Shown: piece by piece, positions 18,098 to 27,574 of the stretch
Position numbering within the stretch: the stretch's first letter is position 1
Layout: every line of letters begins with the position of its first letter
Source of the DNA: RPQJ01 sp963706755
Lineage (GTDB): Bacteria; Pseudomonadota; Gammaproteobacteria; Steroidobacterales; Steroidobacteraceae
DNA: 64,000 nt
NCBI GenBank assembly: GCA_963706755.1
Contig: CAVPNH010000010.1
Location: forward strand, 124,001-188,000
Direction: 5' to 3'
Made by a program: the position numbers and the translations under genes
The notes under the pieces: model-generated
The model's database searches: none
What the model was told of the DNA's origin: nothing
Seen by the model: the letters and a program-made list of their open reading frames with translations, nothing else

Positions 18098-18210
18098 CCC
18101 CATTCGCGGATGTCCGCTTTCCCGCAGCGTCGGGGGACGACTACGAAGTCGTGCGCGAACATGGCGTCGCCGGCGCAGCGGTCCTTCAGGTGGAGAGCTG
18201 CGTCATCCGC

Positions 18211-19745
18211 TCAGCGCTGCAGTTCGATTTCGCCGGGGCGCCAGGTCTTGTCGAACCACGGCTCGAGCGGGCCGTACAGCCGCAGGATCATGAACCAGCC
18301 CTTGCCCGGAATGGTCTGCACCCAGTTGTTCTCATAGCCAGCCGGGGCCCTTGGGCCGAAGTACACGTCCACCGATCCGTCCGCATTGACCTTCAAACCC
18401 TTGTTCTGGCTGCTGACGCTCGGAGACTTCTGATCCGTCTGGACCATTGAACGCGTCTGGTTGTCGTACACGATGACGGACCAGAAATCCTTGACCGGGA
18501 CATTGGGTGGCAGGTGCATCCGGTACGACTTGCCGCCATCGAATGGGTTGCCGTTGGCGTCCTGGACCGACCAGGGATACTGCGATCCCTGGCCGACCAT
18601 CTTCATCTCCATCGCGGGCGTGACGCCGGTGGCGAAGTAATAGTATTGAATGTAGCCGTCCATGTTCGTCACGCCGGGCGCGCTTTCGAACTTGTAGCCG
18701 CCGAAGAACGGCAGGCGCCACGTGCTGTTCGGGTAGAAGTACGCGTCGCTCGAGCGAACCTTGAAGGCGATCGTTCGCGCCGTGACGGCCCCGATGTTCG
18801 CGGCGTCCGTGAGGATCTTCTTCATGCGCTCGTCGGGATTGAACGGCTGCCCCTTGACGATACCGACGGAGGCGAAGAGGCCGAGCGTCGTTGGATCGCT
18901 TCCCCCGGCGGCTCTTCCTGGATTACCTTGTTCAGGAGTTCCCAGAACCCATAGTCACCGGGCGCGACGAAGTTCGAGGGGACTCCGGAACCATTTGCAA
19001 ACTTCATCGGCGGCGGATTGGCCGCGTCCGACAACTGGTAGATCTTCAGGTGCTTCTTCACCGAATCGACGCCGGGCGCCGTCGAACCATCGACGAGGAA
19101 GGCGCGGAAAAACAGCCAGTTGCCATACGTGCTTGGCTTCACCACGACGTAGCCCGACGGGACGTCGCCCTGGTATCCGGGCGGCAGCACGAGGTACTTG
19201 CCACCTTTGCCCCGGTCTTCGCCGGTGATGCCCACATCTGCGACCCAGCGATACCAGAAGTCATTGATGCCGCCCAGGACCCCGGGAGGAATCTCGAGCG
19301 CCAGCGGCCCCTTTTTGGTGTCCAGCCAGATGAAGTTGTAGATCGTGTTGTCGTTCGCCGTCAGTTCCACCGTCCTCGCGTCGACCAGATCTTCCCAGAT
19401 GACGTCGGTCTGGTTGTCCGGCCCGAACTGGCGGAGCGAGTCGCGCATGCCAGCCTGGTTCACGATCGGTATCGCCATCAGGTAGGCCTGCAGGGCGCGT
19501 GAACGATCGAGGTTGTCGTAGATCTTCTCGACGGTGCCGGCTTCGGGATAGCCGTAGTGCAGGTTCAGGGTGCCGATCGAGCTTTCGAGCTTGTCCGGCA
19601 CGGCGACGCCGGGTGCGATCGGAGTCGAGTACTTGTACGCCGGCGAGGCTTGCGCGCCGGACACGGACTGCGCACTGACGGTGCCGAGGCCAACGGACAG
19701 GAACAGCGCGGTCGCGAACGCGCCGGCGATACGGGACTTGGTCAT
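18211..19745 (-). CDS. Secreted DUF1254/DUF1214 protein (one frame break)
   Basis: N-terminal frame from ATG 19745: signal peptide (RIAGAFATALFLSVGLGTVSA), then the DUF1254 region (LHYGYPEAGTVEKIYDNLDR, ELTANDNTIYNFIWLDTKKG). Near 18895 one base is missing after GEAI; the other frame gives TLGLFASVGIVKGQPF and leads into DUF1214 (NVPVKDFWSVIVYDNQTR, GKGWFMILRLYGPLEPWF) ending at 18211. About 511 aa joined. Periplasmic or exported. Function of the family is unknown; second of four paralogues here. Confidence 0.8.
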
Positions 19746-19930
19746 TTCGCTCTCCAGAGCGGTTGGGCGTGGCCGGGATCAATGGGAAGATTAGCAACTC
19801 AGGAGGCGCGAAACATTGCAAAAACGGCCCCAGGGAACTAGCGTTTGCACGCGGACTTCCTGAGTGCAGGGACCAACACATCAGGAGTCGAGGGGTCTCA
19901 TGGTGCGAGCGGGATTACGGGTGACAAGAG

Positions 19931-21001
19931 GTGGCTAGGCATTCGGCGCGGAGGCCGCCGTCGCCGCTGTTTTCCAGCATGGCCGGCGACGTCCGGATCG
20001 GCCCCCTCATGGCCATCCCCGATGTGCTGACGGAACTCGGGGTCGCACCCCGCCGCGCGTTCGCCCGCGCCGGTGTAGATCTGCGGCTGTTCAAAGATCC
20101 GGAAAGCCGCGTCCCGTTCGAGGCCCTCGCCTACCTCCTGTCCGTCTGCGCGGAGTTCACCGGATGCGGGCACTTCGGCCTTCTGGTCGGCGAGCGCTTT
20201 CGCCTCCAGGCCCTCGGTGACATCGGACACTTGATGCGAAACTCGGCCACTGTCGGCGAAGCCCTGCGGGCGTTACTCCTGCACCTTCACCTGCATGATC
20301 GCGGTGCCGTCCCGGTCCTGCTGGAACTCGAACCGTCAAGCGTGCTCCTTGGCTATTCGGCATACGGACAAGGCGCCTCATCAACGGCACAGATCTACGA
20401 CGCTGCCATCGCCATCGGCTACCGCTCGCTGCAGGAACTCTGCGGCCCGTCTTGGTTGCCGACATGCGTCCAGTTTTCACACGTGCGCCCGACGGATGCG
20501 GCAGCCTTCCGTCGCATGTTCCGGACCAGGCTCCGGTTCGATGCCGAAGCTTGCGGTGTCGTCTTCGCATCGTCGTGGCTCGAACAGCCGATTGCCGGCA
20601 CCGACCCTGCACTGCGCCGCATGCTGAACCGCGCCATTGCGCGCGCAGAAGAGCACGCCGCGATGACCTTCGCGGAGCAGGTTGAATGCGCGCTGCCACA
20701 GTTCGTGCTCAACGGCGCCGCCTCGGCGGACGACGTGGCGGGATTCTTCGGCATTCACCAGCGGACCCTGAGAAAACGACTCCGTGCCGACGGAACGCAT
20801 CTGCAGGAGCTGGTCGATCGGACGCGCTTCGGGCTGGCGCGGCAGCTGCTGCGGGACACTGGACTTCCAGTTCTGGAGATTGCGGCCGCACTGCACTATT
20901 CGGACCCGAACGTCTTTTCACGAGCCTTCCGCAGCTGGGCAGGGGCGAGTCCCAGGCAGTGGCGTGATCGCCAGGGTGGCTCGGCTCGTGCTGGTCGATA
21001 A
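19931..21001 (+). CDS. AraC-family regulator, OruR-like
   Basis: 356 aa from GTG 19931; ATG 19979 is an alternative start that removes a poor N-terminal stretch. Residues 30-215 match the arabinose-operon-regulator-like ligand domain of OruR/ArgR-type AraC proteins (PFEALAYLLSVCAEFTGCGHFGLLVG region). The C-terminal double HTH contains RTLRKRLRADGTHLQEL and VLEIAAALHYSDPNVFSRAF. Lies divergent to the secreted DUF1254 gene across a 185-base gap, so it may control that gene in response to a small molecule. Confidence 0.85.
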   Translation: MARHSARRPPSPLFSSMAGDVRIGPLMAIPDVLTELGVAPRRAFARAGVDLRLFKDPESRVPFEALAYLLSVCAEFTGCGHFGLLVGERFRLQALGDIGHLMRNSATVGEALRALLLHLHLHDRGAVPVLLELEPSSVLLGYSAYGQGASSTAQIYDAAIAIGYRSLQELCGPSWLPTCVQFSHVRPTDAAAFRRMFRTRLRFDAEACGVVFASSWLEQPIAGTDPALRRMLNRAIARAEEHAAMTFAEQVECALPQFVLNGAASADDVAGFFGIHQRTLRKRLRADGTHLQELVDRTRFGLARQLLRDTGLPVLEIAAALHYSDPNVFSRAFRSWAGASPRQWRDRQGGSARAGR

Positions 21002-21111
21002 CGCCCGCGACCGCCATCCCCGCGCGGCGATCCCCCACTGCCCCGCCCCGACCGACGGCGGCGTACACTGGATCGCGGTGCCGCGTCCGCGTCAACCCTG
21101 GAGACGATATC

Positions 21112-21490
21112 GTGCACGCGCTGAGGGCCGCATCGTTCGTGGCTGCCGTCGCCGTGCTCACGATTTCAACCGCCATGGCCATCGAGGAACCAGGCTTTCA
21201 GGCGCTCGAGAAGGACGGAAACTTCGAGCTGCGCGGATACGCTCCCTATTGTCGTCGCCTGCTGGCGCTACTCGGGCCGCTGGACAGTCGCCAACTATCG
21301 GCAAAACGAAACGCTGCTTCGCGAGCGGATCAAGGCCCGCGGCCTGGTCGCGCGCGGCGACGCGATCCTCGCCCGCTACAATCATCCCTTCACACCCTGG
21401 TTCCTGCGCCCGAAGAGGCAGACGGCCATATTCGTCGATGTTTGCTACCTTTCGCTCCAGCTGCGTCTCCGCGCAGGATTAGCTGATACA
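21112..21490 (+). pseudogene. SOUL haem-binding protein, internally deleted
   Basis: GTG start at 21112 after GGAGA; signal peptide (VAAVAVLTISTAMA), then EEPGFQALEKDGNFELRGYAPY, the start of a SOUL domain. Roughly the central 100 residues are missing; in another frame the sequence resumes at YSGRWTVANYRQNETLL and RYNHPFTPWFLRPKRQTA, the SOUL C terminus, and runs on into the next gene without its own stop. Internal deletion plus frame change make it a pseudogene. Confidence 0.75.
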
Positions 21491-21502
21491 TGGGGGTCGC
21501 GC

Positions 21503-22138
21503 ATGGCTGATCTGCCGCTCACACGGATCGCCGTTAATACAGAAAGGCAGGCTTGCATTCGCGACGCTGTAAGCAAAGCAGAAAGCCTCGCTGGCATTGC
21601 GCGCGTCGCCCGCGAAAAAGACGTAGATGCGCTGGCTGCGCTATTGGCGGACCCGCAAATATCCGAGCCGATCTATACACTTCCGAGTCTGATCAATCAC
21701 GACACCGTTGCGGCCTTTGTCGCCCGACATCTCGACGAACGCGAACGTGGTGAAGGGCTCTTGATGGTCAGTATTGATGAGAGCGGCGTGGCGCTCGCGT
21801 ATCACGACATTCAATTTTGGCCGCAGTGGGCCGCCTGTGAGGTTGGCGGCGCCATCCGCCGTGATCGGCAAAGCGCCGGCCGGGGTGGTGCGGGCGCGGC
21901 GATGGTCTTTGGCTGGCTGTTTGAGGTCATCGGAGTGGATCTGATCTGTGAGACGGCGGCGCTTGATAATGTTCGTACGGCGCACCTCCTCGAGCGGCTC
22001 GGCTTTGCCGGTAAGGGTGAAATCGAGAGTGCGTTACCTGGAGGAAGTCTGCGCCCCTCGCGCTATTGGGAGTTGACCAGAGCTGCCTGGGCATTGCGGT
22101 CAACTCCCACCAGATCCTTGAGCGGACCTGAAACATAG
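21503..22138 (+). CDS. GNAT-family N-acetyltransferase
   Basis: 211 aa, ATG at 21503. The acetyl-CoA-binding region is visible as EVGGAIRRDRQSAGRGGAGAA followed by the helix MVFGWLFEVIG and LDNVRTAHLLERLGFAGKG, the usual GNAT motif A/B order. Codon and base composition are less GC-rich than in neighbours, suggesting transfer. Substrate unknown. It sits between a decayed SOUL gene and an IS remnant. Confidence 0.75.
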   Translation: MADLPLTRIAVNTERQACIRDAVSKAESLAGIARVAREKDVDALAALLADPQISEPIYTLPSLINHDTVAAFVARHLDERERGEGLLMVSIDESGVALAYHDIQFWPQWAACEVGGAIRRDRQSAGRGGAGAAMVFGWLFEVIGVDLICETAALDNVRTAHLLERLGFAGKGEIESALPGGSLRPSRYWELTRAAWALRSTPTRSLSGPET

Positions 22139-22176
22139 GCTGTGGGGTGTTGTCAGGTTAAGTCGCTGGAGAGGCA

Positions 22177-22505
22177 ATGAGCGGGGAGGGTGAGCGGGGA
22201 GGGAGCGATCGCTCAGGCGGCCGCGGCTACAACTCGTTCAGGCACTTTGGTCGCGTCGTGCAGCGGTTCCCGATGGCGACGCTCAATGCGCCGTCGCGCT
22301 ACGATCTTCGCCCGGCATTTCAGCTCGTCTACCGCGCGTACGAGTCCCTGTTCGGAGCCCTGCACATGGTGGACGAGGTGCGGCGGCTCGCGGCCGGGCG
22401 GTATCTCGGCATCGGAACATTCGGCTTCACTGACGCGCAGCGGCGCATGCCCTATCCGTTTCTGCTGACGGGGCCAGTGGCACCGTATCGGGGCGACATC
22501 GGCCA
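22177..22505 (+). pseudogene. N-terminal fragment of an unknown protein cut by an IS remnant
   Basis: Reads from ATG 22177 or, more naturally, ATG 22273 (MATLNAPSRYDLRPAFQLVY...) through AGRYLGIGTFGFTDAQRRMP and PFLLTGPVAPYRGDIG, then loses coherence where transposase sequence begins. Family not recognised. The upstream stretch contains a G-rich direct repeat (GAGCGGGGAGGG twice). Confidence 0.35.
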
Positions 22506-22507
22506 GG

Positions 22508-22860
22508 AGCGGGTCGGTTACTGGCCGACCTGGCCGGCCTGTTGTGCTGTCGCTCAGACCTCGGCGATCCGTCGTAGCGGAGAACCTCTTTCTCCGCCGG
22601 GAACTTGCGCTCCTACGCAATCGCGCGGGCGCGATCGTCGCGAGTGCTTGGACTGGTTGATACCGCTATCGGCGTCGCACCTGCGATCGATCCTGAGGTC
22701 ATGGGTGTGTCACTACAGCCACGGACGCCCGCACATGGCGCTCGGTCCAGGCGTGCCGGACCCTCCATCGGTCGCTGTGCCGTCTGCGACACAACCAACC
22801 CGCCATCGGATCGGCGAGCGCCGCGGGGTGCGCGCCAGATCGGTGCTACGCGGCACCCGG
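22508..22860 (+). mobile_element. Remnant of an integrase-core transposase (IS481/IS3-like)
   Basis: In two frames the sequence gives SVVAENLFLRRELALLRNRA, the N-terminal helix seen in integrase-catalytic-type transposases, and RRECLDWLIPLSASHLRSIL with YSHGRPHMALGPGVPDPP, the C-terminal end of the rve domain. The DDE core between them is deleted (junction near 22640). Terminal inverted repeats were not found. Confidence 0.65.
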
Positions 22861-22944
22861 GATTTCCCTGACGAATTGCCTGCGGACTCGCTGCTAGCAT
22901 CAGGAGCCGGTGAATCCACCCCCCCCTCCATAGGAGACTGCGCC

Positions 22945-23184
22945 ATGAGCGAACCACACATTGCCGCGAGGACGCCGATGGCCGTGGATGTCGAGGCCGG
23001 CAAGACCTACTGGTGGTGCTCATGCGGCAAGAGCGCCAGGCAACCGTTCTGCGACGGTTCGCACAAGGGCTCGGAATTCACGCCGGTGAAATTCGAGGCG
23101 ACGGAGTCGAAGCAGGCCTGGTTCTGCTCCTGCAAGCACTCGGCGCACAAGCCGCTGTGCGACGGCTCCCACAAGACGCTCTGA
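22945..23184 (+). CDS. CDGSH iron-sulfur protein, two clusters
   Basis: 79 aa, ATG at 22945 with TAGGAG upstream. Two CDGSH motifs, CSCGKSARQPFCDGSH and CSCKHSAHKPLCDGSH, each C-x-C-x2-S-x3-P-x-C-D-G-S-H with the full 3Cys:1His ligand set for a 2Fe-2S cluster. Tandem two-motif proteins are the MitoNEET-related class of bacteria, thought to serve in electron or cluster transfer. No membrane segment. Directly upstream of the Cyc2-like and cytochrome c4-like genes. Confidence 0.9.
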   Translation: MSEPHIAARTPMAVDVEAGKTYWWCSCGKSARQPFCDGSHKGSEFTPVKFEATESKQAWFCSCKHSAHKPLCDGSHKTL

Positions 23185-23254
23185 CCGACGCGCTCAGGCT
23201 GCTGCCACCGAACCGAGCCAGGACTACGCTGGCTGCAGCGCGAGGTATCTCATC

Positions 23255-24604
23255 ATGCATCGACTTCATGCTGTAGCAGCCCGCACCCGACCGGCGAGAA
23301 CGGCCGGCCTGATGGGCGTCCTGTTGTGTCAGGCCCTCATCCTGCTGCCACAGGCTGCCTCGGCGCTGCCTGTCTTCGCGCGGCAAACCGGACAGAACTG
23401 CGTCGCCTGCCACGCCGGCGGCCAGTTTCCGGAACTGACGCCCTATGGCCGCATGTTCAAGCTGACCGGCTACACGATCGGCAAGCGAACCTTGCCGTTC
23501 GCGGTGATGGGGGTGGCAACCTATGCCAACCTGGCCAGCACCACGGATGCGGCCAACGGCACCCCGAACGAGACCTACGCCAAGGACGGCTCCGTGCTGC
23601 CTTTCTCCTCCGGCAGCCTGTTCATCGCCGGCAAGATCACGGACAACACGGGCGCCTTCGTGCAGATCACCTATGACAATTACGCCAGCCAGTCGAGCGA
23701 CGGCGACTGGCACGGGCACAGCGGTGCCGACAACATGGACTTCCGCTATGCCGACCGTTTCATCAGCACAAACCAGGACCTGATCTTCGGTGTCTCGCTG
23801 AACAACAACCCGTCGGTCTCAGATCCCTGGAATACCGCGCCAGCCTGGATGCAGTACGTGCCACCCGGGTCGCCCGGCGCCTACAGCTTCGTCGATGCGA
23901 ATGCGCCGTACCCCACCACGGCGTCGGATGGCGGCGTTGCCGGCCTGACGGCGTACATGTTGTGGAACAACATGATCTACGGTGAGGTCGGCTTCTATCG
24001 CACCGCGGACAACCTGCTGTCGTTCATGACCGCCGGGACTGCCGAGGCCGACAAGACGCGCCTGCAGGGCAGCGACAACCCCTATTGGCGACTCGCCTAC
24101 ACCCACGCGTGGGGCGCCAGCAACATCATGGTCGGGACTTCAGGGATGGTTGCGCACGTCTTCGACGGCAGTACGACGCCGTCCGATCACGACGCATACC
24201 AGCGCATCGAGAATATCGGATTCGATTCCCAGTACCAGTACCTGCTCGACCCGCACACCGTCACCGCGCAGCTGGCCTACATGAAGTTGACGGTGGACGA
24301 CTCGGTCAACGGCGGCGGCGGCACCGACAAGCCGGTTGTCCTGAGAGGCAAGCTCTCCTACGTGTACCAGGCGAAATACGGCGGGGCCCTCTCGTATTTC
24401 AACCAGACCGACTCCAGGGATTCCGAGCAGGACACGCGTGGCTTCACCTGCGAACTCTTCTGGACACCGATCCAGTATGTCCGTGTCGGCGCCCAGTACA
24501 CCGCCTACGACAAGTACGGCGGTGCTTCAAGAAACTATGACGGGTTCGGACGCGACGCCAGCGACAACGACACGCTGTTCCTGTACGTCTGGGCAGCCCG
24601 CTGA
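23255..24604 (+). CDS. Cyc2-like fused monohaem cytochrome-porin
   Basis: 449 aa. Signal peptide ends at AASA (about residue 37). Directly after it comes FARQTGQNCVACHAGG with C49-x2-C52-H53, then PELTPYGRMFKLTGY, the arrangement of the N-terminal cytochrome of Cyc2 proteins. The remainder is alternating amphipathic strands rich in Tyr, Asn and Gly, ending LFLYVWAAR, as expected for an outer-membrane beta barrel. Cyc2 takes electrons from outside the cell (for example Fe(II)). A diheme c4-type lipoprotein follows 30 bases later. Non-Cyc2 relatives with this layout exist, so iron oxidation is not proven. Confidence 0.7.
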   Translation: MHRLHAVAARTRPARTAGLMGVLLCQALILLPQAASALPVFARQTGQNCVACHAGGQFPELTPYGRMFKLTGYTIGKRTLPFAVMGVATYANLASTTDAANGTPNETYAKDGSVLPFSSGSLFIAGKITDNTGAFVQITYDNYASQSSDGDWHGHSGADNMDFRYADRFISTNQDLIFGVSLNNNPSVSDPWNTAPAWMQYVPPGSPGAYSFVDANAPYPTTASDGGVAGLTAYMLWNNMIYGEVGFYRTADNLLSFMTAGTAEADKTRLQGSDNPYWRLAYTHAWGASNIMVGTSGMVAHVFDGSTTPSDHDAYQRIENIGFDSQYQYLLDPHTVTAQLAYMKLTVDDSVNGGGGTDKPVVLRGKLSYVYQAKYGGALSYFNQTDSRDSEQDTRGFTCELFWTPIQYVRVGAQYTAYDKYGGASRNYDGFGRDASDNDTLFLYVWAAR

Positions 24605-24634
24605 TCGAGCGGCCGTCACCCATCGGAGACCGTC

Positions 24635-25288
24635 ATGCAGAGACCCACCCTCCCGCTGGCCCTGGCCGTGGTCGCGCTCGGCGCCGGGTGCGCCAATGTC
24701 GAGCGCTCCCGCAACCTTGCAGACCCGAATGTCTCAGGAACAACGCTCGCACAGCAGGTCTGCTCGAACTGCCACGGCCTCGACGGCAATTCCGTATCGC
24801 CCAATTTCCCCAATCTCGCCGCCCAGCAGAAGGACTACATCGTCGCCCAGCTCGAGGCCTTCCGGAACCCCGGCCGCAGCGATCCCGCGGGCTTCGAATA
24901 CATGTGGGGACTGAGCCATCACCTGACCGACAAGCAGATCGGCGAGCTGGCGGACTACTTCGCGGCGCAGAAAGTGGTCTCACCGGGCGCCGGAAATCCG
25001 CTCCAGGCGGCCAAAGGGAAGCTGATCTTCGATGAAGGCATCACGGCGAAGAACACGCCATCCTGCAAGGCCTGCCACGGCGAGGATGGTGCCGGGAACG
25101 GCATGTTCCCACGCATCGCGCACCAGCACGCCGACTACATCGTCAAGCAACTCGAGGTATTCAAGCGCACCGATCAACGTCCGGAAGGCGCCGTGATGAA
25201 GGTGATCGCCCACGGTCTCACGAAGGAGGACATGAAGGATGTCGCCCAGTACCTCCAGGGAATGACCGCCTCCGGTTCTGCACGCTGA
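24635..25288 (+). CDS. Diheme cytochrome c4-like lipoprotein
   Basis: 217 aa, ATG at 24635. Lipobox ALGAGC puts the acylated Cys at about residue 19. Two class I cytochrome domains: CSNCH at 43-47 with Met ligand region EYMWGLSHHL, and CKACH at 144-148 with GAVMKVIAHGLT. The duplicated layout is that of cytochrome c4, which carries electrons across the periplasm to a terminal oxidase or other complex. Gene order cytochrome-porin then c4 recalls cyc2-cyc1 of the Acidithiobacillus rus operon. Confidence 0.88.
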   Translation: MQRPTLPLALAVVALGAGCANVERSRNLADPNVSGTTLAQQVCSNCHGLDGNSVSPNFPNLAAQQKDYIVAQLEAFRNPGRSDPAGFEYMWGLSHHLTDKQIGELADYFAAQKVVSPGAGNPLQAAKGKLIFDEGITAKNTPSCKACHGEDGAGNGMFPRIAHQHADYIVKQLEVFKRTDQRPEGAVMKVIAHGLTKEDMKDVAQYLQGMTASGSAR

Positions 25289-25556
25289 CAAGCCAGCAAG
25301 AAGACAGCGAGTGTCCTTTCGGGTTGCCCACGTGATGGAATGACAGACCGCTGTTGGCCGAACTCGGCGGTTCCCGTCGGTCCGCTTTCGGGAGCAGAGA
25401 AGAGGAGACGCTGCTGTAACGGGGTACCTGGGAGGGGATATCGTCACGAGGTTCGCAAGCGCCAGTGCGCAGCGGCACTCTCGACTCTGTCACGACAGTG
25501 GATCAACCAGCCCACGTTGGCCCGGTCAGTCGCCTTCAGGGCGTTGGCGGTAGCCT
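25289..25556. repeat. Gap with degenerate repeat blocks
   Basis: Contains GACCGCTGTTGGCCGAACTC with GGTCCGCTTTCGGGAG, part of the dispersed non-coding family, and GAAGAGGAGACGCTGCTG, which recurs at about 26267 as GAAGAGGGGACGCTGCTG. No gene seen. Confidence 0.45.
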
Positions 25557-26134
25557 TTACTTCGTCTCGCTTCCAACCGACGTATCGAATTCGAAATCCG
25601 CAACGCCTTGAGCTGCCGCGCTTAGGACTATGTGCGCCCGCCGGCTGCCGTTCAGCTGCTGAATCGCCAGGCCTCTTTGCCCTTCATTGATCAAGACCAT
25701 CGACCTTGACTGAGAGTCGTGGCCGGCTCCGTACCGACGTGTTGTCGCACCCGGCTCAGTCAGGACGACAACCTTGCAGCCCTTTCGGCAAGAGACCAGT
25801 GCATAGTCCAGCATGACGCGAACTGGCGCCGGGTAGCTGACTTTGAAAAACCGCTGGGCACCACGGCGTCGCTCCGAGGGACAACCAGTTTTGCACGTAC
25901 TTCGAGCTGGCCGAAGCGAACCGTATTGACGCTCGAGAACACTCTGCTGGAGCCCCCGAATTCCGCTTCAAGCGACTCGTAGCGTTTCAAATCAAGCTCA
26001 TCGTAGTAGTCAAAATGCCGGGCGATCGCATCGTTCTGCGCCGGCGAGTCGCCACCAGCGCCATAGGTCGTCGCCGCAACGAGTGGCACGGCGACCAAAC
26101 CGCAAAGCGTCGCGAGCATCCAGTGCAATCTCAT
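25557..26134 (-). CDS. Exported protein of unknown function (one frame break)
   Basis: Start ATG at 26134 with GGAGGG seven bases upstream. Signal peptide (WMLATLCGLVAVPLVAATTY), then a mature part containing DAIARHFDYYDELDLKRYES. Near 25855 the frame slips by one base; the second frame continues QRFFKVSYPAPVRVMLDYAL and VLINEGQRGLAIQQLNGS to the stop at 25557. About 192 aa joined. No known domain recognised; convergent to the cytochrome operon. Confidence 0.6.
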
Positions 26135-26361
26135 TGTCTTGCCCTCCATGGAAATATTGGGTGGATGCCAGCCTCGGGTGGCAAGACATCAATATGGGTT
26201 AGCCGCCAGGGCGCTGGAACCATGGCCAGCCAACAGGCCCGTATTCAAAGGATATCCCGAAGCGGGGAAGAGGGGACGCTGCTGCTGAGCGCAGTAGCTC
26301 GCGGCGCTTTGCGACGCCCCGGAGCCGCGCGTGTGGGCGCGGTGTTGTCCGCTGGCGGCTG

Positions 26362-27069
26362 TCAGTTGATCTCGCGGACGTCGCTCACGGTGATGACGCG
26401 GTCGATGCGCGTGCCGTCCCAGCGGTAGCGGAAGTGCTTGCCCTGCACCGGGAGTGAGACGGCCCGGGTGCGGAACGCCGCGATGCATTCGCCGCCTTCG
26501 CGGCGGGCGCTCAAGTAGTTCAGGCCCCAGGAGCCGGCCATGCGGCGCTCGGCGGCAAACGCCTGGCAGGTGGGGTAGGTAGCGAGATCGGGGTCGCGCA
26601 GGTGCGCGTATGCGCGGCCGCGGAGGTCGTCGAGCGGCTGCAGGACCTTGCCCACGTAGCAGCGGCGTTCCACCTCGATCGCCGGTTCCGCGGTTTCGCG
26701 CAGGAAGCGGGCGGTGTGGAACACGGTCTCGGCGACGGCCGTGTCCTCGTCGAGCGCCGCGTAGTACACACCGTGGGCGCCGTCGCTGAAACGCGTCGGG
26801 CGACCGATGTGCGTGAAGGCGGCCATGACCACGGTGGCACCCGGGCCGGTGACCCAGTCCTCCTTCGGCACCCGGTGTAGGTCGCCGGCGGCGGCACGCA
26901 ACCGGTCGTTGGTCAGGCCCTCGATCGCGTCGAGGATCTCGAGGTCCGCGGGATCGGCCAGGGTCTCGAAAATCTCGATCGGCGGGAAGCGCGAAGGGAT
27001 GATCCGGTACTGGCGCCGTCCGGTCAGGTCTCGGCGCCGGATCCGGGGCTTAACCGCCACGCCAGGCAT
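26362..27069 (-). CDS. RES-domain toxin (NAD+-degrading type)
   Basis: About 235 aa from ATG 27069; GTG 27060 overlapping the antitoxin stop is equally possible. RES-family features are clear: QYRIIPSRFPPIEIFETLAD, RPTRFSDGAHGVYYAALDED and TAVAETVFHTARFLRE, with the Arg, Glu and Ser of the family name (RES) in order. RES toxins phosphorolyse or hydrolyse NAD+ and halt growth. Encoded directly after and overlapping its Xre/ParS antitoxin. Confidence 0.88.
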   Translation of the reverse strand: MPGVAVKPRIRRRDLTGRRQYRIIPSRFPPIEIFETLADPADLEILDAIEGLTNDRLRAAAGDLHRVPKEDWVTGPGATVVMAAFTHIGRPTRFSDGAHGVYYAALDEDTAVAETVFHTARFLRETAEPAIEVERRCYVGKVLQPLDDLRGRAYAHLRDPDLATYPTCQAFAAERRMAGSWGLNYLSARREGGECIAAFRTRAVSLPVQGKHFRYRWDGTRIDRVITVSDVREIN

Positions 27070-27454
27070 CGAGGTAGCGGCGCACCTGGTAGAGGTCGTC
27101 GACCCGGCCTTGCTTCATTACGTCGAGTGCCGAGCGGCCGCCGAAGGCGGTGTTGTCGCGCTTCACCCAGGCGTTCGCGCGCTCGTTGATCGGCAGCAGG
27201 ATGCCGAGCGCCTTGTAGATGCCGAGCAGGACGCTGATGCGCTCGAGCGTGTCGGCGGGGAGGGTGGCGACTTCTCCGGCGCGCCAGCGATAGAACGTCC
27301 GGCGGCTGGGTTGTCCGAGCAGGATGAGTTGGTCGGCCGGGGTGAGTCCCCATTCGGCTGCGAGGTTGAAGAACGCCTTGAGCGCCACCGCATCGACTCG
27401 GCCGCGGTCGAAGGCGGTGACGGGTCGGGTCTGGTGGGCGAGGGTGGCGGTCAT
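27050..27454 (-). CDS. Xre/MbcA/ParS-type antitoxin of the RES toxin
   Basis: 134 aa from ATG 27454; this start is preferred because a palindromic operator lies just upstream and would be inside the gene with the earlier ATG. An N-terminal Xre-like HTH (LILLGQPSRRTFYRWRAGE) is followed by the DUF2384 toxin-binding domain (LERISVLLGIYKALGIL, NTAFGGRSALDVM). Antitoxin-first order with about 20 bases of overlap is standard for RES-Xre pairs. Confidence 0.88.
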   Translation of the reverse strand: MTATLAHQTRPVTAFDRGRVDAVALKAFFNLAAEWGLTPADQLILLGQPSRRTFYRWRAGEVATLPADTLERISVLLGIYKALGILLPINERANAWVKRDNTAFGGRSALDVMKQGRVDDLYQVRRYLDAWRGG

Positions 27455-27460
27455 TGGGGT

Positions 27461-27476
27461 TGCGCCAATTGGCACT
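27461..27476 (-). promoter_or_regulatory. Palindromic operator of the RES/Xre pair
   Basis: GCCAATTGGC (27464-27473) is a perfect ten-base palindrome, embedded in TGCGCCAATTGGCACT seven bases before the antitoxin ATG. Autorepression by the HTH antitoxin is expected for this family. Confidence 0.55.
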
Positions 27477-27574
27477 AATCAATGTACTCCGTGCCGGATA
27501 GCAGGGCAAGGGGACGGCGCTGAAAGCGGACGTTGTACGGAAAGAAACGACCCAAAGGCGACGTTCGAGCCGCA

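Larger units (their letters stand above)
17771..18210. other. Gene-free gap of 440 bases
   Basis: Holds a second tRNA-like 3' end (17866-17891) and one copy of a dispersed 130-base repeat (17968-18097). No convincing coding frame. The remainder shows nothing recognisable. Confidence 0.5.
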
